DNA of 64,000 bases from positions 584,148 through 648,147 of the forward strand of contig PUQB01000076.1 of NCBI GenBank assembly GCA_003024785.1, in the 5' to 3' direction. Source of the DNA: Selaginella tamariscina (lineage: Eukaryota; Streptophyta; Lycopodiopsida; Selaginellales; Selaginellaceae). A model generated the notes under the pieces. That model made no database searches. It was not told where the DNA came from and saw only the letters and a program-made list of their open reading frames with translations. The position numbers and the translations under genes are program-made. Position 1 is the first letter of the stretch. Every line of letters begins with the position of its first letter. Below are positions 34,814-46,526 of the stretch, one piece after another.

Positions 34814-35329
34814 ATGGAGCGTGGAGAGGAACACAAGGGAGATAGTTCTAAACCACGAGGTAAATTTTTGTCTGTTCTTGCTCGACAGGTAAACTGCATG
34901 GCACGGGAGGAGCCACACACACGTGCTATTGTGGTGGAGGGACAACTTGGTGAACGTCCAGTGCGAATCCTCTTGGATAGCGGAAGTAGCGATAACTTTG
35001 TATCAGCAAAGTTAGTGCAGGAGTGCAGCTTGCCCATGAAGACTGTGCCTCAATACGAGATTGAGGGCTCAGCTACTGTCACACAGAGCTGGAATGCTTG
35101 TGTGGAGGAGTTACAGCTGACGGTTGGCAAAACTCAGCTGGTGGAGACTTTCTTCCTTGCGGAGCTAGCGCGTGTGGACCTCATCCTTGGGATGAGCTGG
35201 CTGGAGCGTGTGGATCCTGAGATCAAGTGGAGCATCAAGCGAGTGAAGCTTGAGTACAGTGGAGTGAAAGACACTTGGTTTGGAACAAGGCTTGAGTCTC
35301 CAAACAAGTATCTTTCTCTATGTCTTTGA
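34814..35329 (+). CDS. Aspartic protease region of the young Gypsy element
   Basis: 171 codons in the +1 frame relative to gag, open from about 34772. Retropepsin motif LLDSGSSDNFV has Asp55-Ser56-Gly57, and ADLILGMSWLE-type sequence follows near residue 130 (VDLILGMSWLERVDPEI). It processes the element polyprotein. The frame ends at a TGA at 35327-35329. A different frame (35320-35410, LRNKEDQVFLMYI) appears to carry the linker toward RT, so one base change separates protease from polymerase. Confidence 0.82.
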   Translation: MERGEEHKGDSSKPRGKFLSVLARQVNCMAREEPHTRAIVVEGQLGERPVRILLDSGSSDNFVSAKLVQECSLPMKTVPQYEIEGSATVTQSWNACVEELQLTVGKTQLVETFFLAELARVDLILGMSWLERVDPEIKWSIKRVKLEYSGVKDTWFGTRLESPNKYLSLCL

Positions 35330-35417
35330 AGAAATATCTCCGTAATAAAGAAGATCAAGTCTTTCTGATGTATATACGTGAGTTAGATTCTTCTAATGTC
35401 ACATTGGGCGAGGCTGT

Positions 35418-37052
35418 GTGCAAGTTGTCCTTGAGGAATTTGCTGATGTCTTCCCTCCTGAGCTACCTCATGGCTTACCACCTGCAAGAGGTGTGGAGCA
35501 TGAGATTGTGTTGGAACAGGGTACGAAAGCCATTTACCGTAAGCCGTTCCGACTGAGCCATGCTGAGGAGCAAGAGGTTAAGAGACAAGTGATGGAGCTA
35601 TTGGAATATGGCTTCATACAACCGAGCAAGTCTCCATTTGGTGCACCAGTATTGCTTGTCAGGAAGAAGGATGGCACCATGAGGATGTGCATAGACTACA
35701 GAGCTCTCAACAAGCAAACAGTGAAGGACAGGATGCCCATGCCACGTGTGGATACTATCATGGATCATCTCGGTGGAGCCAGAGTGTTCACCAAGATAGA
35801 CTTGCGTAGCGGGTATCATCAGATTGCTGTGAAGGAGGCAGATATCTACAAAACTGCTTTCAACACTAGCTTCGGGCATTTTGAGTTCACTGTTATGCCA
35901 TTTGGCTTAACAAATGCCCCAGCCACATTCACTCGGTTGATGACTGAGGTGTTTGGTGACTACTTGCATGACTTTGTGGAGATCTTCCTCGACGATATTC
36001 TTATTTACAGTAAGAATATGAAGGAGCATGTGGAGCATTTGCGGAGAGTTCTTCAATTGCTGAGGAAGAACAAGCTCTATGCAAAGAAGAGCAAATGTGC
36101 ATTTGCTCAGTGCGAAGTGGAGTATTTGGGTCACATTGTGACGCCAAGTGGAGTGAAGACTGATCCACAGAAGGTGGCAGTGGTGGAGCAATGGCCAGTT
36201 CCTAGCAATGCACAAGAGTTACGGAGTTTCTTGGGCATGGCTGGTTATTACCGGCGGTATGTCAAGGATTATGCCAAGAAAGCTTCTCCGTTAACTAGGT
36301 TGCTAAGGAAGGACGTTCCCTTTGCATGGAGTGCTTCAGAGGAGAGCAGTTTCCAAGCTTTGAAACAAGCTTTGGTACGTGCACCAGTTTTATGTATTGC
36401 AGATCCCTCTAAGCCTTATGAGGTATCGTGTGATGCAAGTGGAGTGGCCATTGGAGCTGTACTTATGCAAGAGGGAAGGCCTATTGCTTATGAGAGTCGT
36501 ACTTTGAATCCTGCAGAGCAACGGTACTCAACGTATGAGCAAGAACTACTGGCTATTGTTAATGCATTACGAGTTTGGAGGCACTATCTTTATGGTGCAA
36601 GTTTCAAGGTGTTTACAGATCACAAGCCTTTGGTGTATCTGTTCACACAGAAAGAGTTAAACTCTCGGCAAGCTCGCTGGATGGTTAAGCTCATGGAGTT
36701 TGGCGAATTTCCTATTGAGCATCGCGCAGGAAAGACTAACGTGGTGGCAGATGCTTTGTCACGCGTTAGGAGAGCCACAGTAGTGGGAGAATTCCAAACA
36801 CGCTTATGTAATGCATTAACAAGGACGGTCAGTGAGTTTAGCCAAGTAGTTCAACATGCTCAAGCACAAGACGCCGAGGTGCAGGAGCTCAAAGGACAGC
36901 TAGAGCCACCATTCTCATTTCAGGATGGGGTTTTGTACTACAATGGCCGTGTGTACCTTCCTCGTGTGGACCATTTGATCAACCAGGTACTATATTTTCA
37001 TCATGATCGCCCGGAGGCTGGTCATTTTGGGGGAGGAAAACGTATGAGTTGA
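35418..37052 (+). CDS. Reverse transcriptase-RNase H of the young Gypsy element
   Basis: 544 open codons. RT motifs are [18 protein letters not shown] (81-98), [13 protein letters not shown] (124-136), [12 protein letters not shown] (160-171) and the active site FLDD (190-193). The RNase H catalytic set looks complete: Asp339 in SCDASG, Glu374/Glu376 in YEQE, Asp401 in FTDHK and Asp445 in VADALSR. The integrase zinc-binding His pair [14 protein letters not shown] is at the C-terminus. No ATG is seen at the frame start, as expected for a segment of a polyprotein. The stop at 37050 follows a one-base deletion (GKR-then-MS instead of continuing to ELIKRR), so it is an acquired break. Confidence 0.9.
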   Translation: MQVVLEEFADVFPPELPHGLPPARGVEHEIVLEQGTKAIYRKPFRLSHAEEQEVKRQVMELLEYGFIQPSKSPFGAPVLLVRKKDGTMRMCIDYRALNKQTVKDRMPMPRVDTIMDHLGGARVFTKIDLRSGYHQIAVKEADIYKTAFNTSFGHFEFTVMPFGLTNAPATFTRLMTEVFGDYLHDFVEIFLDDILIYSKNMKEHVEHLRRVLQLLRKNKLYAKKSKCAFAQCEVEYLGHIVTPSGVKTDPQKVAVVEQWPVPSNAQELRSFLGMAGYYRRYVKDYAKKASPLTRLLRKDVPFAWSASEESSFQALKQALVRAPVLCIADPSKPYEVSCDASGVAIGAVLMQEGRPIAYESRTLNPAEQRYSTYEQELLAIVNALRVWRHYLYGASFKVFTDHKPLVYLFTQKELNSRQARWMVKLMEFGEFPIEHRAGKTNVVADALSRVRRATVVGEFQTRLCNALTRTVSEFSQVVQHAQAQDAEVQELKGQLEPPFSFQDGVLYYNGRVYLPRVDHLINQVLYFHHDRPEAGHFGGGKRMS

Positions 37053-38017
37053 TCAAGAGGAGGTTCTACTGGAGGAATATGAAAGCTGATATCATAGAGT
37101 ACTGCAGGACTTGTGACAAGTGTCAGCAAGTAAAGGTGCCCAGGGAGAAACCAGGTGGGCTATTAGTACCATTGCCTATTCCAGACAGGCGATGGGGCAG
37201 TATCTCTATGGACTTTGTCACCCATTTGCCAAGGACACAGAGGCAGAATGAACAGGTGTGGGTCATTGTGGACAGGTTGACAAAGTTTGTCAAGTTAGTT
37301 CCCTTGGGGAAGAATGTGAATGCATCCGAGCTGGCTACGATGTATTTACAACATGTATTTCCTATCCACGGATTTCCAGATGATATTGTAAGTGATAGGG
37401 ACTCCAAGTTCACTTCTAGCTTTTGGAGAGGCTTTTCTAAGTGCATAGAAGTGAAGCTTAAGCTGTGTAGTGGAGATCATCCCGAAACAGATGGGCAAAC
37501 AGAGAGGGTGAACCAAGTTCTGGAAGATATGCTAAGGTGCACTATTAACCAGAAGGAAGGTCAGTGGGATAAGTATATTCCATTACTCGAGTTTGCTTAT
37601 AATAACAGCCAGCACAGTGGCATTGGAATGAGTCCATACTATGCTATGTTTGGACGACATCCCAAGACAGCTTTTGAGCTCGGTTTAGCAAGTAAGAAGG
37701 CTCAAGGCAACATGGATGAGGAAGCTAAAGATCTGAGTGTTGAACTTGAAAACATTCAGAGTTTGTGCAAGAAGAACTTACAAGCAGCTCAGAGCCGAGC
37801 TATCAAGTTTGCTAATGAGCACAGAAGCTTCCGAGAGTTCCAGGTGGGGGATTATGTATATCTCCGAGTGGTATTTGCCACACATGTAAGGCGGAACACA
37901 GTTGTGGCCTTACGGAAGGGACGCAATGATAAGTTGTCTCCCAGGTACTCAGGTCCTTATGAGATTCTGGAGCGTATCGGTAAGGTGGCATATCGATACG
38001 GCTGCCAGAAGGAGTGA
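37049..38017 (+). CDS. Integrase of the young Gypsy element
   Basis: 322 codons. The zinc-binding CRTCDKC is at residues 19-25. The catalytic triad is Asp55 (SMDFVTHL), Asp116 (VSDRDSKF) and Glu152 (GQTERVNQ), with 60 and 35 residues between. [20 protein letters not shown] and a [19 protein letters not shown] tail follow. The frame breaks near 38000, and the shifted frame continues [20 protein letters not shown] to a TAA at about 38130. No chromodomain is visible after that, unlike family 1, so the C-terminus is either naturally short or truncated. Confidence 0.9.
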   Translation: MIKRRFYWRNMKADIIEYCRTCDKCQQVKVPREKPGGLLVPLPIPDRRWGSISMDFVTHLPRTQRQNEQVWVIVDRLTKFVKLVPLGKNVNASELATMYLQHVFPIHGFPDDIVSDRDSKFTSSFWRGFSKCIEVKLKLCSGDHPETDGQTERVNQVLEDMLRCTINQKEGQWDKYIPLLEFAYNNSQHSGIGMSPYYAMFGRHPKTAFELGLASKKAQGNMDEEAKDLSVELENIQSLCKKNLQAAQSRAIKFANEHRSFREFQVGDYVYLRVVFATHVRRNTVVALRKGRNDKLSPRYSGPYEILERIGKVAYRYGCQKE

Positions 38018-38164
38018 GGGTGCACCCAGTGTTTCACGTTAGCCAGTTAAAGAGAGTACTCACAAGGAACGAGTCCCGGGTAGATTCTTTGTGGATGTAC
38101 GAGGCTAATGATACAGGACCAATTGAGTAAGTTATACTGCCCTTGAGGACAAGGACTTGCTAAT

Positions 38165-38173
38165 GGGGGAGGA
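38165..38173 (+). promoter_or_regulatory. Polypurine tract of the young Gypsy element
   Basis: GGGGGAGGA lies two bases before the 3' LTR at 38175, the expected plus-strand primer position. Confidence 0.75.
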
Positions 38174-38174
38174 T

Positions 38175-38441
38175 TGTTATGACCCATATAACGAATCAAA
38201 GAATATTCCCCAGAAAGGTATAAGCTAGAATATTCCTAAGGAGCTATACCTAGATCTAAGAGAATTAAGGGCACACTATTATTGGAAGCCTTTCTTGGAG
38301 AGCAGCGTGTGGAGACTAGAGACAGCTCGGGGGAGGTCGGGTGGTATTGTGAGGGTCTCTAGATTGTACATAGAGGTGCCTAACAATTTAGGTCGGGTGG
38401 TATTGTGAGGGTCTCTAGATTGTACGTAGAGGTGCCTAACA
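38175..38441 (+). repeat. 3' LTR of the young Gypsy element
   Basis: 267 bp, TGTTATGACCC...CCTAACA. Carries the same 56-bp tandem duplication (units from 38334 and 38390) as the 5' LTR. Followed by the target duplication ACACT. Confidence 0.92.
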
Positions 38442-38446
38442 ACACT

Positions 38447-38640
38447 AGTAGATGAATTTGTGTTGGCATACCCTCAAGATGATTTTGCTAAGAAAGCCTT
38501 AAACTTGGTAGCAGAGAGGAAACAAGTTCAGTTGCGAAGAGATAATTATTTCTAGTAGAGATGGCAAGATGCATGGATGCACTTAAGCAAGCTCATTTTT
38601 GAAATGAGACCTAGTGACGTCTTGGAAGATCATGGACCCA
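38447..38640. other. Host sequence resuming after the Gypsy insertion
   Basis: The plus strand reads LVDEFVLAYPQDDFAKKALN before two stops; I cannot assign it. It is continuous with the sequence before 33506. Confidence 0.4.
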
Positions 38641-39012
38641 CCATAGTCATGTTGTAAAATCTTCATGGTTGTCCCGAAGTATCTAGCACCAAGTTTTGGG
38701 TGTGTTTGCACCAAGGATCTCAAGGATTTCCTCTACTAAAGGACATTTATGAAGAATGTCATCTCTCCCCTGCTTACAAAGTTGATCTCTAATTAGCTGG
38801 AATAGAAGGCACTTTTGGGCAAGGCTTAGGTTGATGCGATACCATTGTTGGTAGCTAGGCCTCATATCGGAATCATGTGCTTAGCAGTATTCCCCTTAGG
38901 TCATAATACATCCAAGCAAACACCTCTCTGTGGAGGCGGTCAGCAATTCATTCCTTGATCTTGGATTGTATGTGAGCATTTATGTGCACTAGTTAGGGGT
39001 CCTCATCCATAC
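38641..39012 (-). mobile_element. Family-2 Gypsy remnant (rearranged)
   Basis: 38690-38870 resembles the RNase H-integrase spacer at about 16000-16100 (TCATCTCTCCCCTGCTTACAA). 38890-39010 resembles the pre-RT spacer at 17620-17740 (AAACACCTCTCTGTGGAGG). The two pieces are far apart in G2-1 and adjacent here, so this is an internally deleted copy. Confidence 0.6.
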
Positions 39013-39015
39013 CCC

Positions 39016-39429
39016 CCCCCCAGCACCCTTCTTTTCCTATTTATGTAAGTGGGCTCTCAGAAAGTGTAAATGGGTTTAACCTACCAAACCTAACCCTAAA
39101 CCCAGCCCTAACGGGTTTAGGGTATGGGTTAGGGGAACCCTAGTTAGGAGTCCCTAACCATATTTGACATGTCGAACTCACCCAACACACCCACAAACCT
39201 TGAACTCAACTAAATAAAGGGGGAGAGTTTTAAAGGGCAAGTTTCACCTTCTTTGGAGTTTCTCAAGTATTTAGCAATAATCAGCTAACCACCCCTAAAA
39301 ACTTAAGTGCACCAAGCGAGGCTATTTCTCAATATATTCAGAGGCCCAACATGAATTACAACAATGTTATGTACTAATAACAATCAACTTCCAAAGTAGA
39401 AAGGTAGTGTTATGGTAAAAACTATGACA
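39016..39429 (-). repeat. Family-3 LTR-like module, inverse copy with C tract
   Basis: Reverse complement of 30492-30902: starts TGTCATAGTTTTTACC on the minus strand, carries telomere-like AACCCTAAACCC words, and ends inside a C tract (about 39016-39028) where it abuts the family-2 remnant. Confidence 0.62.
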
Positions 39430-40448
39430 CTCTCTCTGCTGTTAATGTCCTTATTAACATTTAACTTTAAGACTAGACTAGGTTAGAAAAAATTAATCAG
39501 AAACTAACACTAACCACTCTATGTAGAGTTAGTAAAAAGTTCACATAATTTTATTATCCCCCTTGCATTATGCGAAGCCAAGTACTTCAAAACAGTTATT
39601 CACTGAATTACTAACTCAGCTCTCAGAAGCATCACATGTGACATGAAGTCACCTTGAGACCTTTGCATATATGCAAAGTTTGCCATCCAAACACAAACAA
39701 CAAGTTAATTAATTTCTTTAGTTTAATTAAAATTTATATTGGAGGCCTCTAGTTAATATTGTTTGCCGACCCCTAGGTTAACAAAAAAAAGTTGTACTTT
39801 ATTTCTTAACATTTTTACAATTAACTTGAGATTGCGCCTCAAACTCACTCATCAACTCCATTACATTTGTAGATTCTCTAATGGTTCCTACACCAATTCC
39901 TACGCTAGATAACCCTTCCACTTAATAAGATATTTAAACTTACATTTTCGCCTTCCTTAGTATTTGACCTCATATGGATTCAACTTCAAACTTCTTCATA
40001 TCACCGACCAATTTAGTAAGTTAGTATATCTTTTAAGATTTTTCTCATCCTTGTGGAATGGCTTTAACAAATGCGATTTTTTTTTTCCTCTAGAGGGTTG
40101 CTAGAACTTTTAGGTTTTTGGTACTCAATAACACCATCTTCCTAACCTTATATTTTACATCACGTTGATGCTTATCTTACTGTTGATGATACCTTCATGT
40201 GCTACAATCATCATTTGGGGAGCAGCATCCCATGCATGATGCAATTGTTTAGTGAACTCTACTACATAAGGAACTCAATTGGCATCGTCTTTCATACTTT
40301 GAGGAATACTAGTCAACACCTCCATTGGGCTACACACAATTGCGGTATGCATCCAGTTATTATAATACATATTTTAGCCTATCCAAGTGTTCAACCCAAT
40401 TGAGTTGATCACCTTGAACATAGAGCCAAAAATAGTCTTTGACTTTCT
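39430..40448. other. AT-rich spacer, nothing assignable
   Basis: No open frame above 70 codons. The part at 39840-40440 has a faint look of minus-strand retroelement polyprotein, but I cannot show a motif. Confidence 0.4.
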
Positions 40449-41290
40449 TGGTTGATAGTGGCTTGACCACCATCAGACAATCGACAAACATGAACAAGCA
40501 GTGGTTTAGAAGGAAGGCCAAATGGTGGAGCAGATGAGTACAACAGGTATGGACCGACAATGGCGGCTATTAGGTGACGCTAATGGTAGGCTAGATCTGA
40601 TTGTCCGGATCAACCACCAACATACTAAGGACAACATGTGTGAAGAAGGTGCATTAAGTCAGTAGGATAAGACCCCATAATAGGGTGGCGGCCCAATGGG
40701 GAGTGCCATTTGGCATACGTCCTAATACCACCCAACCCACTATATAAGTAGGAAGGTGAGCAGTGAGTCAAGGTCCAGTCTGTCTTCTTAGTGTGTCTTA
40801 TTTCGGCCTTCTTTGGGAAAGGGCCACCTAGGCAATATATAACATCCTTCCTGTCTATTGCTGCCCACCCCCTAGTCTCCTTCCTTTCTCTTCTTCTTCT
40901 TGCATCCTCCTCAGCAGGGAGCCCGCACACCCATAAAGAAGGGAGCTCTAGTCCATTGGTACACAGACCTCGTAGTGTATGGGTAGAGGCCACCATTACA
41001 CCTTCTTGTACATCCCAAAGTAATGGCCGAACCCCAGAATTGGGTGTTGGCAACAACGTCCTAGCGACCACTAAGACCACCTAAAGTCACCCACATTTGG
41101 CCTACAGAGTCCACGATGACCATTTGTGGTCATCACAGAGGGATAGTCATCATATATGGATGGAGTTCACCATAACAAGCTGAGTTGCTACCCGAAGAAG
41201 AGATTGGAGAGCCGGGATTAACTCATTCGAACAACTAGAGATCAATGAATACCAACTGGCTATGAGGATGTATCGTGCCGGTATGATGTA
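40449..41290 (+). mobile_element. Family-2 LTR E with leader fragment (plus orientation)
   Basis: The LTR is 40449-41122 (674 bp): TGGTTGATAGTGGC...GATGACCA with TATATAAG at 40741. The following leader TTTGTGGTCATCACAGAGGG matches the leaders beside LTRs B and C. After about 41290 the family-2 sequence stops. An open 97-codon frame in the LTR (40791-41084) is not a gene. Confidence 0.75.
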
Positions 41291-41329
41291 TCAACCTCAA
41301 TGACAAAAAATTTATCAAGATTCAAGTGA

Positions 41330-43330
41330 GTCTATATTGGAGTGAAGGTGAAGGCTTGCTTAAAGGTGTAGAAGGCAACCTCCACCTCTAGTCTCCACAC
41401 AAACAACTTGTCATTTTGTGTGAGTTTGGTGAGTGGTAGCATGATTTTAAAATAATCCTTGATGAACTTATGGTAAAAATTGGCAAAGTTGAGGAAACAC
41501 TAAACATCCTACATAGACTATGAGATATACCAATCCAACACAGTTCTCTCTAATGTCTTGGAATATAAAGAATGTTATCAAAGTACAATATCATGAACAT
41601 ATCTAAGAACTCGAGAAAAACATTGTTGACCATGTGTTAAAAGGCAATTGGTGCATTGGTGAGACCAAATGCACACTATGTACTCGAAATGTTTATACGG
41701 CGTGCAAAATGCAATCTTCTACTTGTCCTCTGGGTGGATCCTAACTAAGTTATATGCACCTTGAAGGTTAATCTTGGTGAAGTACTTGGTCCCAACAAAA
41801 CGCTCTAACAAGCTTGATATTAGTGGTAGAGGGTATTAGTTTCATATAGTTATTTTGTCGAGCCCACAATAATCCACTACTAAACACAATGAACCATTCA
41901 TCTTTAACAAAGAAGATGAGTGAATTGGCTGGATACATTGAGTGTCATATGAATTTAGTAAAAAGGTTATTTTCACTGTATACCTGCAAAACCTCAAGCT
42001 TCACTATAGAAAGCTCGTAAATCAGTCCCCAAGGGGATTAAACACCTTTTGCATGTTAAAGGGATAATCATATGGCTGGTGTTCTAGAAGTTTATTAGCA
42101 TTGACTTTGTTGAAGACATCAACAAACTCATTATACTTAGTTGATAGTGAAGGAGAGACTTACTCGAGTTGGATTCATGTATTGGAGTGATGGCCTGATA
42201 AAAAGATCCTGTTTACTCTCTTGAATGAATTTGTCTAATGAAGTTCATGTAAACTAGCAATGATTTCAAAGCTAGGGCTAGAGAGTTGGAAACCTTTACC
42301 TTCTTCGACAAGTTAATGGTTGAATTGTGCATCACAAACTATGGTGTACCAAGAATAACTAAATACTTAAGACTACTTATCATGTTGAAAGAGATCTTAT
42401 AAGAAGTATCTTCCAAGGTCACCTAGATGGGCTCAAACTCCTTAACGATAGCACCAAATACCACAAGTAAGGAATCCATGACCAAGACGATGAGCTTGTA
42501 TGGGAGCTTCTTCAAGGAAATGGAGTGCCAATGTGTGAAGGTACGATTCATAAAAGTGTTAACTCTAGAATCCAATAGAGTCGATGCTACAACCTTTCGA
42601 CCCCTTGCCATTAAAAGCTCAGCTTGTGTCGCAAAGAATTTACCAACTCAAGACAACATAAAGAAGCTAGTTGTTTACAAGGACTCTTTATGCTTGGGAT
42701 TATTCAACCAAACAGCCCTTATTTTGGCTGGACTTACTTGTTTAACTCTTTATCCAGCTTGTTAAGAACTTTGAAATTGTTGCTTCAGCTCAAGGGCTTG
42801 GGATTCTCAAGGTGAATGTGGTTGATCATGATAGGTTGAGGACTCATAGGGCAAACATGGTTGACTATGCACCTCAGCTTGTTCAGGTAGTTAATTGCAT
42901 TATGACCAAGACCACCATAATAAAGACACCACCCCTATGACATTGCTTCTCAGCTGGGTTCAAGGGACCTCAACGTCGAGCTTGTGTGACCTCGCACTCC
43001 ATGAGGATGGGTCCTTAAGTTGGGATTGGAGCATGGCCATGGTTTACCATTGGTGCTGTTGAGGGTGAAGCCATTGCTATGGTGTAAGTGCATTCCCTCG
43101 AACGGCATTATTGGAATCGTTCAAACAATTGATTATTGCACTTTACAGCATGGCTGATAGCCTCGAAAAGACTTACTGAGTCCTCATGAAATGTCAAGAG
43201 GAGGTCTTTGACATTGTTGGTGAAATTAGTTAATTATGGCTCTATCATCCCATAACAAGTCACATGTCAAAAGATGGAACTCTAATGCATATATTGATGT
43301 TGGATGGTTTTCGTGTGTTGATGTTGTTGA
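41330..43330 (-). mobile_element. Highly degenerate family-1-related Gypsy (gag-PR-RT), minus strand
   Basis: From high to low coordinate: a zinc-knuckle relic CLYYGGLGHNAINY (about 42900-42940, second Cys lost), a protease relic TLLDSRVNTFMNRTF (within 42423-42611) and RT-like spacing, where 41640-41700 parallels 5280-5340 (ATTGGTGAGACCAAATGCA). Many stops. The low end meets the family-2 leader at about 41290-41330. An ancient copy. Confidence 0.6.
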
Positions 43331-45240
43331 ATCTTGTTGATTTCCATTCAAACATTATAAGTGTTGCCAAAATAGTGTTTATTCTACAATGAATAGTTCA
43401 AAGTCATCCAACAACAGTGAGTCTTTCTCCAACAAAGACTCAAGCGATGATGGTGAGTAGTAGTCTAACTAGACCCAACTTTGAACAATTATTTCCATAG
43501 CGACTAGGGTTCATTCAGATGATCAGGCAAACCTGATTCACGAACCCATGAATCTAGGATCTTATGTAGTTGAACCTTTCTACCAAACTAACCTTAGGTT
43601 CCCATGATAATGATGTAGAGAAATTTGAGCTTGAATGCTTGTCTTGTAATAATTGGATCTATCATGTGAGTTTGATTACTTGCTGCACCAGCCTAGCTTT
43701 TAACCCTTCTAATCCTACTAATCCTTGATCATTGCAAGCTCATGTTTTTTCGCCATCAACCGCCAATTTTCACTTATCAACAACTAGTTCTCTTGTTGCA
43801 AACTTTCTAACATATGTGCATAATTTTATTGAGTGATTTCTATCATTATCCTAGTATGACTAGAATACGACTAATGTGAATGGATTCCGGTTCAAACTCT
43901 CATAGGCAAGGCTAATAACAAAGTATGAACGAAATCTTTTAATAAAGAAAAAAAGAAGAGAAAAATATACTAATTGAATTATATTATAAGAGGTTAACCA
44001 ACAACTAGTGTTAAATCGGAATGCTAACCTTTTTTATATACTAGGACCTAGTGCCCCTTGACCATTGGTATAAATATGAATTTAAACTTGTGGTTATTTG
44101 GACCATTATTCCTTAACCTAGAATATTTTAAGGGAATATTTCAATGTGGGCTTGGCAAGGGTTTTCTAATTGGGCTAACAGAAATTTAAATAGATTTCAA
44201 AAAACCAACCTCATCAAACATTTATGTGCACCATGTGGGATTCACCGACAAACCCCACACTACAAAACAATTAGACAAATGACCACAAAGATATTTTGCT
44301 TCAAATCAGAGAGGGGTTTGTTGGCCAGCCTCAACAGCAAATCTTGTGCCATGAATAAATGCATTGAGGTTTGCTAGTGCCCCACAAGACTACATGTACA
44401 AAGGAAATTTGAACTAAACAAACATAAAATACAATAAACCAATGACTACTTAAATGCATACAATTTGACAATCTAAACTCTCACAAATGGTAATCATTCT
44501 ACACAAGAAACATTGACATAACCACCATGCACCGTTTTATCCTTCTCGCCACCACCCATTGCCAACTAAAGCAACACAATCGTAAGAGGCTCGAGATGGA
44601 GAACAAAACACCTACGGAAACAACAGCTCCTAAGGTTCTCCATCTACAAAAATAATTCATTCTCAATGAAGGGTTTATAAAATGCAATGAGAAGCACATT
44701 TACCTTAAAATTTATTGTTTTCAGAGGTCCAACCCTAAACCCTAAATCCTGTAAATAGAAAAATTAAAAATCAATATAATATTTAAAGTTAAGAAAATAT
44801 TTTCAAGAAAAACTCTATGGCATTCTATTAAAATTCATTTTAATTATTCATTTTTATATGGCGTCCCATGTCAACCATCTTTAACACAAATTAATATTTC
44901 AACAATTATTTGCATATATTTGCAATTTACAATGTAATTGTGTCTATGAGGTTTTAATGTTGCCCATTGATAGTCAAATAATCACTACAAGATCATTATT
45001 ACATTGAGAAACTTCAATGCTTATGTCCCACTTATCTACATAAATCATTGTCTTCTTTAATATGATTATGTTCTTAATTTGTTTCTAAGATAATTCTCCT
45101 CCTCTTTTTTCAAATGTCTTGATTAACATAGGACTTTATGTATAAAAGGTTCTTTCTAAAGCCTAGAATAATCTTGTTGAATCGATTTCTCAAAATATAA
45201 GTAACACGTTTAGTCTATGATTTTGAATAAATGTTCGGTA
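43331..45240. other. AT-rich intergenic DNA
   Basis: No supported gene. Short open stretches (44144-44377 plus, 44499-44699 minus) lack recognisable motifs. Telomere-like AACCCTAAACCCTAAA occurs at about 44730-44746. Confidence 0.45.
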
Positions 45241-46459
45241 TTGTCAGAGTTCTAACCCAAAGGGCCAACATGTGGCAACACGTGGCTGCCAAATGGCCAT
45301 TTGACGTCATCACCCTGTGTGAGCAACGCTAAGTCTTCCAAGATAACCCTAAGAGTCTAACTCAGAGGCCCAATTAGGTAAAAGACTTAGAGTCATACCC
45401 TAAGTCCCCTAGAATGATATCCCCTAAACCCTAGAGGGTAACCCAAGTAGACTTTAGGATCCTATCCTAGTAGACCTAAACAGGCTCATGCTCTAACCCC
45501 ACAAAGGAGATGTGTCTCACACATATACCCCCACGACAGAGCCAAGGCATCGTCACTTACCCCTTGAGGAATCACCCTCATTCAGGAGTACAACCCCTTT
45601 AAGGCAACAAGGGGTACCCTGAACCATTAAGGGTTTGAGTGGCCAAGTCATACCCTAGACCTAGGGCTAATACTTAGTGAGAACACGAGTGTGCGCCGTA
45701 GGCAAACATGAGTGTTCTGCTAAGCAAACTCCCTAAGGCTAGGTTTGGATAACCCTAAGTACATGACCTTGCGAGTGCTTCATGAAAAGGCTCTTGCTAA
45801 CAAGCTTAGGTTGTTCAACCCCTAAATTCCAAGGAGAACACTCCCCTAACCAAGTGCGCCTAAGCACACCTAGTTACGAAACCTAACCTCCCTTGAGCAA
45901 ATGCCCAAGGCTTAGCACCCTAGTGCGAGCACAAGCATGTCTGTTTTTAGAGTATCAACCCCTTGACAACAAGCCCATGACACAACCCCAAAGGGTGTGC
46001 CTCAGGCATTGTATTGTGTGACGGCTAGCCCAGTGTCACATCTCCATATGACATTGCCTTCCATGATGTGGGCTATCATGCCTTAGCCCTTAGATTCGAG
46101 AATTGCAACTAAGTGCCACAAACATGGCTCCTAAATGCCAACTCTAGAACCCCTCAATGAACCCTTAGGAACTAGGTAACATGAACCTATTAAACAAGAT
46201 CCCATGCCCACAGTTGGACAAGGACACAGATGTGCCTTGCTTGACTGTGAGTGCTAAACCAAGCTTGACGTGGAGGAGAGGCTGGACAAAAGCCTCAACC
46301 TTTGCCTCTTGAAATGTGCACCCCGACAAGACCTCCCAAGCATGGATTTGCCAACATTAAGGGTAAGCTACCCTGAATGTGAGACGTACACTGTCATCTA
46401 GAAGTTAAGGCAGCACAATAGAGGGTTATGCCTTGACAACATAAGCTAAAGATTGCACC
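45241..46459 (-). repeat. Family-3 unit, inverse copy of 28618-29838
   Basis: The reverse complement aligns over about 1.2 kb, for example CACTTACCCCTTGAGGAATC (about 45556) with the inverse at 29510-29530, and GGGTTTGAGTGGCCAAGTCA with 29430. Only one of the two arms is present. Confidence 0.68.
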
Positions 46460-46526
46460 GGGAGAAGAGTAACAAGCTCAGTCATGAACCTACGAACCCT
46501 CACTCCTACATACTTTACCTTATTTA

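Larger units (their letters stand above)
33511..38441 (+). mobile_element. Young Ty3/Gypsy element (family 3G) with ACACT target duplication
   Basis: LTRs at 33511-33778 and 38175-38441 are nearly identical (about six substitutions and two short indels). Identical 5-mers ACACT flank the element (33506-33510, 38442-38446). Inside lie an initiator-Met-like primer site, gag, protease, RT-RNase H, integrase and a purine tract. The order PR-RT-RH-IN makes it Ty3/Gypsy. No chromodomain follows the integrase. Frame changes near the gag start, at about 35,415, 37,045 and 38,000, prevent a full polyprotein although all catalytic motifs remain. Confidence 0.93.

Noticed and set aside
34814..35329. Host aspartic protease gene
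   Set aside because: The single D-S-G domain lies between gag and RT of an element with LTRs and a target duplication.
42427..42765. 112-codon plus-strand open frame as a gene
   Set aside because: The opposite strand carries a Gypsy protease relic (TLLDSRVNTFMNR), so this is antisense to a degenerate element.
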